NCBI RefSeq assembly: GCF_003443735.1
Contig: NZ_CP031969.1
Coordinates: 930,001-994,000 of the forward strand
Reading direction: 5' to 3'
DNA length: 64,000 nt
DNA from: Streptomyces sp. CC0208
Lineage (GTDB): Bacteria > Actinomycetota > Actinomycetes > Streptomycetales > Streptomycetaceae
The notes under the pieces are model-generated. The model saw nothing but the letters and a program-made list of their open reading frames with translations. It was not told where the DNA came from and did not search any database. The position numbers were made by a program, and so were the translations under genes. Shown here piece by piece: positions 58,080 through 64,000 of this stretch. Position 1 is the stretch's first letter, and every line of letters starts with the position of its first letter.

Positions 58080-59507
58080 TCATGTGCCCACCGGGCGCTG
58101 CACCACCGGCACCGGGCGCCAGCCGGCCGGCTTCAGCGCCGGTACGTGCGCCCCGCGCACTTCGGCGAACTGCGTGTTGGTGGCAAGCAGTTGCTGTCGG
58201 GCGGCGCGCGGGTCGGTCTCCTTGTTCGCGGTCATGTGGGCGGCGACCAGACCTGCCACGACGGGGGTCGCGAAGGAGGTGCCGCTCCAGTGGGCGTACC
58301 CCTCGAACATCACCTGGTCCGGCTTGGCGGTGCTGCCGTCCTCGCTCAACGCGCCGACGTGGGACGGGGACTGGCAGGTGCAGACGTAGGTGAAGCCGTA
58401 CCGGCAGGTCTCGTACGTGGAGTGCTGGTAGAGGTAGGGCACCGGTGCGTCGAAGCCGGTGAGGGCGCTGGTGAGGCGCTCGCCGGGGGCGTAGACCTGC
58501 ACCCAGGGCCCGTGGTTGCTGAAGCAGGCGCCGAACTCGCCGTCGCCGCGCAGCGCGCCGACCGACAGCACGACGCCCTGGTACTCGGGCAGGTCGGCGT
58601 AGGCGGCCGGCCAGAAGGGGCTGGCGCTGGCGTTGTTGCCGGCCGCGGCGACCAACAGGGTGCCGTGGGCGCGCAGTTCCTGCATGAAGGCGTCCAGGCC
58701 GAGCAGACCGTCGGGGCGGCCGTTGGAGGTGCCCGCGGAGAGGCTGATGATGTCGGGCCAGCCGTCGGCGACCGCCTCGAAGAGCCTCTCCCCGAGCTCG
58801 GACTCCAGGATGGCGCCCGCGTCGTTGAGGGTGTTGCGGACGGTGATGTCGGTGTTGGGCGCGACGGCCGCGAGGACACCGGCGATGAACGTGCCGTGAC
58901 CGACGTACTGGAGGAGGTTGCCGGCCGCGTCGGTCTCGGTGCCGTGCAGGTCGCCCTCGACATGGGCGAGCAGCGGGACGAGCGCGTGGTCGTGGGTGAG
59001 GCCGTTGTCGACGACCAGGACTCCTACCGCGGTGTCGGCGTCGTAACCCGCTTCCGCGGGGGCCGGGTTGGTGCCCTGGCTCAGCGCGGCGGGCACGGGT
59101 TCGTCGCCGGGGCAGCAGTTGACCGCGATCGACACCACGTGGTTGCGGCTGACCAGGCGATGTCCGGCGCGTCCCTCGCGCTCGCTCATGGCGCGCAGGG
59201 CGTGGGTGACGGCACGGTCGCCACGCCAGTCGCCGTGGCCCGGGTCGCCGACCCTGATCCGGGTGATGCCCGAGCGGTTGGTCTCGGGACTGTCCCGGCG
59301 CACACGGTCGCCGGTCAGACCGGTCGCCTCGGTGAAGTGGGTGCGGACGGTCTCCTCGACGAGTGCCGCGTCACGGCCGTCGCGGGCGAGCACGACACCC
59401 TTCTCGTAGACGAACTCCGAGGCGTCGTCGGGCCCCAGTGCCAGCGGGATGTCGGGCATGGAGCGCTGGATCTGGTCGAACTGCTCGTGGAATCGCTGAG
59501 GTGCCAT
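58080..59507 (-). CDS. Cytosolic S8 (subtilisin-like) serine protease
   Basis: This 475-aa subtilase has an intact triad: Asp167 (VLVVDNGL), His204 (GHGTFIAGV) and Ser411 (GTSFATPVVAGL), with the oxyanion Asn in AAGNN. There is no signal peptide or membrane anchor, so it should stay in the cytosol. The first 160 residues are a separate N-terminal region, possibly an inhibitory or sensing domain. An insert between the oxyanion site and Ser411 has three closely spaced cysteines (YETCRYGFTYVCTC). The ATG at 59507 has GGAGG 7 bases upstream. It is first in the operon with the sigma factor and the 167-aa protein, and divergent from the CHAT gene. Confidence 0.93.
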   Translation of the reverse strand: MAPQRFHEQFDQIQRSMPDIPLALGPDDASEFVYEKGVVLARDGRDAALVEETVRTHFTEATGLTGDRVRRDSPETNRSGITRIRVGDPGHGDWRGDRAVTHALRAMSEREGRAGHRLVSRNHVVSIAVNCCPGDEPVPAALSQGTNPAPAEAGYDADTAVGVLVVDNGLTHDHALVPLLAHVEGDLHGTETDAAGNLLQYVGHGTFIAGVLAAVAPNTDITVRNTLNDAGAILESELGERLFEAVADGWPDIISLSAGTSNGRPDGLLGLDAFMQELRAHGTLLVAAAGNNASASPFWPAAYADLPEYQGVVLSVGALRGDGEFGACFSNHGPWVQVYAPGERLTSALTGFDAPVPYLYQHSTYETCRYGFTYVCTCQSPSHVGALSEDGSTAKPDQVMFEGYAHWSGTSFATPVVAGLVAAHMTANKETDPRAARQQLLATNTQFAEVRGAHVPALKPAGWRPVPVVQRPVGT

Positions 59508-59616
59508 GGCGTGTCCTCCCACTGAGGCGGCGGTCGTCAGTCAGAGCCGCGGGTCCGGTGATTGATACAGCGCCAAACCGGTGTGGCCTGCCGCCTGGGC
59601 CACTACCATCCATGGA

Positions 59617-62223
59617 GTGACAGCGGGAAGCGACTCGGTTCTCGAACTGCTGCCGATGGTGTTCGCCGCGCCCCACCAGGCACTGGCGAGGGCAGAGGAA
59701 GTACTCGGCTCGGATCCCTCACCGCTGCACGCCTCCGTCGCCCACCAGGTCATCGGCATCTGGCAGCGCGACTGGGGCGACATGCGGCTCGCCCTGGACC
59801 ATCTGCGCCGGGCCCGCGATCTCGGCGCGCGCTCGGAGTCGACCGACCGAGAGGCGGACGCGCTGGCCGCGCTCGGTGTGGCGCTGGTGCACGCGGGGCG
59901 CACCCGGCAGGGTCTGGAGTCGCTGGAGCGGGGCGTCGCGGTCAGCAGCGGACACACCAGGGCACAGATCCTGTTCCGGCGCGCGTACGCCTCCTGGGTG
60001 CTCGGGCATCACCGGGCGGCCCTGGAGGACGTACGGCGGGCGGTTCCGGTGCTGCGGCAGGCGGACGACGTGATCTGGACGGCGCGGGCGCTGACCCTGC
60101 GGGCCACCGTGCATCTGGCGCTCGGGGCGGTGGAGCGGGCGGACGCCGACTTCACGGCGGCGGAGGCGTTGTGGGACACCACGGGCCAGGAGCACGACAA
60201 GGCCGACGCGGTGGAGAGCCGGGGGCTTGCCGCCTACCGGTCGGGGAACATCCCGGCCGCGCTGCGGCTGCTCGACGAGGCACAGGAGCGGTACGCCAAG
60301 CTCGGCACGCCGACCTTCATGCTCACCGTCCGGCGCTGCGAGGTCCTGATGGCCGCGGGGCTCGCCCCGGAGGCGCTCACGGAGGCGGACGCGGCGATCA
60401 AGGCCCTCGACGGCATCGGCGGACAGTCCACCCTCAAGGCGGAACTGCTGCTCGCCGCCGCGCGGGCGGCCCGGCACGCGGGGGACGCGCACACCGCGAT
60501 CGCCCGAGCCGACATGGCCGTACGGCTGTTCGCCGGGCAGCGGCGCACCTGGTGGGAGACGCACGCCCGGCTGGTGCTGATCGAGGCGCGGGTCGCCGCC
60601 GGGCGCGGCTCGGGCCGGCTGGTCGCGGACGCGGCGGCGGTCGCCGACCGGCTGGCCTCCTTCGGCGCGCCGGCCGCCCCTGAGGCCTCGCTGCTGGCGG
60701 GCCGGATCGCGCTCGGCCTAGGGTGGCGGGAGGATGCCCGAAGGCACCTGGAGGTGGCCGCCCGCAGCCGGCACAGCGGGCCGCCGCTGGCCCGGATGAC
60801 GGGATGGGCGGCGCAGGCGCTGTGGGCGCGCGCCGTGGGGTCCGACCGGCGGGTGCTGGAAGCCTGTCGCCGCGGCCTGGACGTGCTCGACGCTCACCGT
60901 ACGACCCTGGGCGCCTCGGAACTGCGGGCACGGGCCACCGCGCAGGGCGCCGAGCTCGCCGGACTCGCCGCGCGCGCCTCGCTCGCGTCGGGCGGCCCGC
61001 GACGGCTGCTGGTGTGGAGCGAACGCTGGCGGGCGACCGTGCTGTCCGCGCCGCCGACCCGCCCGCCGGCCGACCCGGCGCTGCTCAGCGACCTCACCGC
61101 CTTCCGCGAGATAGCGGCACGCGCGGAGGGGGCCCGGATCGAGGGCCGGCCGGTGCCGACGCTGGAGCGTGAACAGCGCCGCCTGGAACGGGAGATCCGC
61201 TCCCGGACCCTCCACATGCGCGGCGACGCTCCCGGCGACGGCTACCGGTTCGACCCCGGCAGGCTGCTGGAACGGCTCGGCGACGAGGTACGGCTGGTCG
61301 AACTCGCCGTGCTCGACGGGCGGGTCCAGGTGCTGCTGTGCGCGCAGGGGCGGGTGCGGCGGTTCGAGGGCGGACTGCTCGCCGACGCCGAGCGGGAGGC
61401 GGAGCACGTCCAGGCGGGGCTCAGACGACTGGCCCACCCGGGGGCCGAGGCCCGGCTTCCGGTGGTGGAGGCGGCCGGGCGGCGACTGGAGGAGCTGCTG
61501 CTCGGTCCGGCCGCGGCCCAACTCGGCTCCGGACCGGTCGTGATGGTGCCGCCGGGGCGGCTGCACCGGGTGCCGTGGGCGCTGCTGCCCTCGCTGCGGG
61601 AGCGGGTGTTCAGCGTGTCGCCGTCGGCGAACAGCTGGCTGCGGGCGAGGGAGACCGCGCCGCCGCCGAGCGGGCGCCAGGTGCTCGTCCGCGGTCCGGG
61701 GCTCGCGACCGGGGGCGCCGAGGTGCCCGAACTGGCCGGGCGGCACGGCTCCGCGACGGTCCTGGAGTACGACGACGCGCGCGTGCCGCGGGTGTTGGAG
61801 GAACTGGACGGGGCGACGCTGGCGCACATCGCCGCGCACGGCACGTTCCGTGCGGACAGCCCGCTGTTCTCGTCGTTGCGGATGACCGACGGGCCGCTCA
61901 TCGTCCACGACTTCGAGCGCCTGGACCGCAGCCCGTACCGGATCATCCTGTCCTGCTGCGACACCGCCCGGTTCGCCTCGGTCGGCGCGGACGAGCTGCT
62001 CGGCCTGGTCACCGCGCTGCTGCCGCTGGGCACGGCGGGAGTGGTGGCGTGCAGCGCGCCGGTCAACGACGAGGCGGTGGTGCCGTTGATGCTCACGCTG
62101 CACAAGGGGCTCAGTGCGGGGGCGTCCATGGCGGAGGCGCTGCGCGACGCGCGGGCCTCGCTGCCGGGGGACTCGGTGCATCAGGCGACGGGGTGGGCGT
62201 TCTCGGCGTTCGGGGCGGCGTGA
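59617..62223 (+). CDS. TPR-CHAT (caspase-like) protein
   Basis: This is a cytosolic protein of about 868 aa. Residues 1-500 are made of TPR-like helical repeats (for example LALDHLRRARDLGARSES, ADADFTAAEALWDTTG). A charged connector follows. The C-terminal 330 or so residues are a CHAT cysteine-protease domain with the His741 (HIAAHGTF) and Cys781 (LSCCDTA) dyad intact. GVVACSAPVNDEAV and the C-terminal ATGWAFSAFG are also typical. The GTG at 59617 is the likely start. It has a poor ribosome binding site and may be leaderless. It is divergent from the S8 protease operon, 109 bp away. TPR-CHAT proteins serve as protease switches in signalling and defence. Confidence 0.93.
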   Translation: MTAGSDSVLELLPMVFAAPHQALARAEEVLGSDPSPLHASVAHQVIGIWQRDWGDMRLALDHLRRARDLGARSESTDREADALAALGVALVHAGRTRQGLESLERGVAVSSGHTRAQILFRRAYASWVLGHHRAALEDVRRAVPVLRQADDVIWTARALTLRATVHLALGAVERADADFTAAEALWDTTGQEHDKADAVESRGLAAYRSGNIPAALRLLDEAQERYAKLGTPTFMLTVRRCEVLMAAGLAPEALTEADAAIKALDGIGGQSTLKAELLLAAARAARHAGDAHTAIARADMAVRLFAGQRRTWWETHARLVLIEARVAAGRGSGRLVADAAAVADRLASFGAPAAPEASLLAGRIALGLGWREDARRHLEVAARSRHSGPPLARMTGWAAQALWARAVGSDRRVLEACRRGLDVLDAHRTTLGASELRARATAQGAELAGLAARASLASGGPRRLLVWSERWRATVLSAPPTRPPADPALLSDLTAFREIAARAEGARIEGRPVPTLEREQRRLEREIRSRTLHMRGDAPGDGYRFDPGRLLERLGDEVRLVELAVLDGRVQVLLCAQGRVRRFEGGLLADAEREAEHVQAGLRRLAHPGAEARLPVVEAAGRRLEELLLGPAAAQLGSGPVVMVPPGRLHRVPWALLPSLRERVFSVSPSANSWLRARETAPPPSGRQVLVRGPGLATGGAEVPELAGRHGSATVLEYDDARVPRVLEELDGATLAHIAAHGTFRADSPLFSSLRMTDGPLIVHDFERLDRSPYRIILSCCDTARFASVGADELLGLVTALLPLGTAGVVACSAPVNDEAVVPLMLTLHKGLSAGASMAEALRDARASLPGDSVHQATGWAFSAFGAA

Positions 62224-62316
62224 GGGCCGCGAGCGCCGAGGAGTGCTGGATGTGTGGGGCGGCCTGACCCCTCCCCCGAATACTGGGGGTCAGACCGCCC
62301 CGGTCCGGGGTACGGC

Positions 62317-64000
62317 TCAGGCCGGCTGCGCCTCCGGCAGCTCCACCAGGCACGGCAAGGCGTCGCGGTCGCTCGCGCCGAGACGGGCGTACGCGCTGTA
62401 GAGGTGGTTGCCGACCGTACGGATGGACAGGGTGAGCTTCTCCGCGATCTGGCGGTTGCTCAGTCCGGCGGCCGCGAGGGTGACGATCTGCCGCTGGCGG
62501 GCGGTGAGTTCGCCGAGGACCAGCCCCGACAGGGCCGGGGTGCGGGCGCCCTGGCAGCGCCGGGCCAGGGCGACAGCGCGGGTGCGTGAGGTGCGGGCGG
62601 CGCCCGGGTCGCGGTGCGCACCCACGGCCTGGGCGTACGCCTCGGCCGCGAAGAGCAGAAAGCCGCGCTCCTCCAAGGCCTGCGCCGCGCGGTCGAGGGC
62701 GGGACCGTCGCCATGGGCGAGCGCCTCGGCGTGGGCGGCGAAGACACCGGTCAACAGGCCGACTGCCCGGTCGGGCGCACCGAGACGCACGGCGTCGTAC
62801 GGCTCCTCCCCCACCGTGGCGAGAGCCGCGTCGAGATCACCGCGGGCGGCGGCCCACCAGGTGGCGGCCGAACCCTCCGCGACATGCGGTGATTCGGTGG
62901 TGGACCGGCCTGGGAACGACGAGGGTCCCGGTGCCGAGAGCCGGACGGAGCCGTCGCTGCCCGGACCGGACGGGCTCATCGCGTGCTCCGGGTCTCCCGA
63001 CTGCGCTGCCGCCAGGCCGAGTTCGAGGTGGCAGGCCGGGTCGTCGGGGGTGGTTCGCAGTCCTTCTGCGGCCCAGGCCGCGGCCTCGCGCAGTGCGCCT
63101 CGCAGACGGGCGAACCGGGCTCGTAGGGCGGCGTGCCGGGCCGGGATGCCGGAGCCCTCGTCCACGAGCCACTCCCCCACCGGGGCCGGGACGGCTCGTA
63201 CGTCCGTCTCGGCGATCGCCCGGGTCAGGGTGGCCGTCTCGGTCTCCAGGGCGGCCGCGCAGCTTTCCGGGGTGCGGGCCAGGCGTCGGGCCCGTAGGCG
63301 TCCGGCGGCGGCTCGCAGCACCGGGCCGTGGAGAGGGTGCGCGAGGCGGGCGGCACCTTGCTCGTCGACGTGGACCAGTCCGTCGGTCTCCAGGGCTTCG
63401 AGGGCGTCGAGGTCGAGGGTGTCGACGTCCATCGGGAACGGCTCTCCGAAAGCCAGGCGGTCCAGGGTCTCCCGCTCGCCGGGACCAGCGCGGTCGAGGA
63501 GATGCGCGGCGCGCTCGCGTACGGTCGCGGTGATCGGCACCGGACCGCGCCACGCCCACTCGGCCGAGTCCGCGACCCGGTGCAGCGGCCCTCGCTCGCG
63601 CACCGCGTCCACCAGCTCGCGCAGCAGCCGCAGGTCCCCCCGGCACAGGCGGTACAGCCGGTTGACGGTGAGGGCCTCCGGACCGCCGGCGCCGGCCGCG
63701 AGGAGCCGTGCGGTCTCCTCGCGGGGCAGTGGTTCCAGGGCGAGGCGCGGCAGGAGCTCTCCGGTCCACAGACGGGAGATCGCCCCCGGCACCCGCGCGC
63801 CGTCGGTGGCAACGACCAGGAGTCGGGTGCGGCCGTGCACGGCGAGCTGGTGGACCAGGGCCGCCGAGACGTCGTCCAGCAGATGGGCGTCGTCGACGAG
63901 CAGCAGTCGTACGGAGGACAGGAGTTGGACCGCCCGATGCAGGGACTCCGTCTCCGGGAGGAGATGCGCGAAGGCGGCGAACGGGAGTCCGCGGGTCTCG
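62317..64000 (-). CDS. LAL-type LuxR regulator (partial)
   Basis: The right edge cuts the N-terminus of this large ATP-binding regulator. The visible part starts in the AAA/STAND-like domain with a Walker B-like LLLVDDAHLLDD and ends in a LuxR DNA-binding domain (LTARQRQIVTLAAAGLSNRQIAEKLTLSIRTVGNHLYSAYARLG) at about the last 70 residues. At least 561 residues are present. Between them lies a helical region, probably TPR-like. Its Walker A lies outside the window. It is convergent with the TPR-CHAT gene. A regulatory link to the neighbouring protease module is possible but not shown. Confidence 0.9.
   Translation of the reverse strand, partial: ETRGLPFAAFAHLLPETESLHRAVQLLSSVRLLLVDDAHLLDDVSAALVHQLAVHGRTRLLVVATDGARVPGAISRLWTGELLPRLALEPLPREETARLLAAGAGGPEALTVNRLYRLCRGDLRLLRELVDAVRERGPLHRVADSAEWAWRGPVPITATVRERAAHLLDRAGPGERETLDRLAFGEPFPMDVDTLDLDALEALETDGLVHVDEQGAARLAHPLHGPVLRAAAGRLRARRLARTPESCAAALETETATLTRAIAETDVRAVPAPVGEWLVDEGSGIPARHAALRARFARLRGALREAAAWAAEGLRTTPDDPACHLELGLAAAQSGDPEHAMSPSGPGSDGSVRLSAPGPSSFPGRSTTESPHVAEGSAATWWAAARGDLDAALATVGEEPYDAVRLGAPDRAVGLLTGVFAAHAEALAHGDGPALDRAAQALEERGFLLFAAEAYAQAVGAHRDPGAARTSRTRAVALARRCQGARTPALSGLVLGELTARQRQIVTLAAAGLSNRQIAEKLTLSIRTVGNHLYSAYARLGASDRDALPCLVELPEAQPA

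Overview
The window is high-GC chromosomal DNA of an actinomycete, almost certainly a Streptomyces. The reasons are the GC-rich third codon positions, frequent GTG starts with GGAGG-type ribosome binding sites, and family content typical of the genus: GAF-ANTAR regulators, DUF5994 proteins, an actinobacterial GT4-type glycogen synthase, an Rpf-type muralytic enzyme, monomeric NADP isocitrate dehydrogenase and a large LuxR regulator. I see no rRNA, no complete tRNA, no CRISPR array, no transposase and no phage genes. Both window edges cut genes: a sugar-binding lipoprotein on the left and a LAL-type LuxR regulator on the right.

Layout. 1-5.9 kb is a glycan-use locus: an ABC sugar-binding lipoprotein, a divergent LacI repressor with an ATTAG-rich candidate operator, and a two-gene operon for a secreted GH20 hexosaminidase and GH29 alpha-L-fucosidase. 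6-13.8 kb is mixed metabolism: amidase, GNAT, a 57-aa small protein, a degenerate HD-like protein, two SDRs, a wax ester synthase/DGAT and a cupin. 13.8-16.3 kb holds glgC and glgA, followed by an FhuF-like iron-sulfur protein, a DMT transporter, a secreted Rpf-LysM-M23 enzyme and gnd with duplicated terminators. 21-24.7 kb is sparse: a 62-aa peptide that is half proline, a GNAT, panD and 1.7 kb with no convincing gene.

24.7-39.5 kb looks like a stress or dormancy island: two adjacent GAF-ANTAR proteins, phosphoketolase, an MgtA-type P-type ATPase, a slipin, three DUF5994 paralogues, a divergent CorA, a relic of a fatty-acid desaturase, a DUF2071 protein and several small proteins. 39.8-47.4 kb carries an ABC exporter, a flippase-like membrane protein and a glycerol-type operon (glpK, FAD dehydrogenase with BFD domain, second FAD oxidoreductase) interrupted by a 27-bp tandem repeat. 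47.7-56.8 kb has an amino-acid permease, an MscS channel, a secreted M1 peptidase, icd and an N-formylglutamate amidohydrolase-like enzyme.

The most interesting part is 56.9-62.2 kb. A cytosolic subtilisin-like protease, an ECF-like sigma factor and an acidic 167-aa protein form a tightly packed operon, transcribed divergently from an 868-aa TPR-CHAT (caspase-like) protease. I infer a protease cascade that controls a sigma factor. The logic resembles the TPR-CHAT/sigma pairing of type III-E CRISPR systems, but there is no CRISPR here. A LAL-type LuxR regulator lies just downstream.
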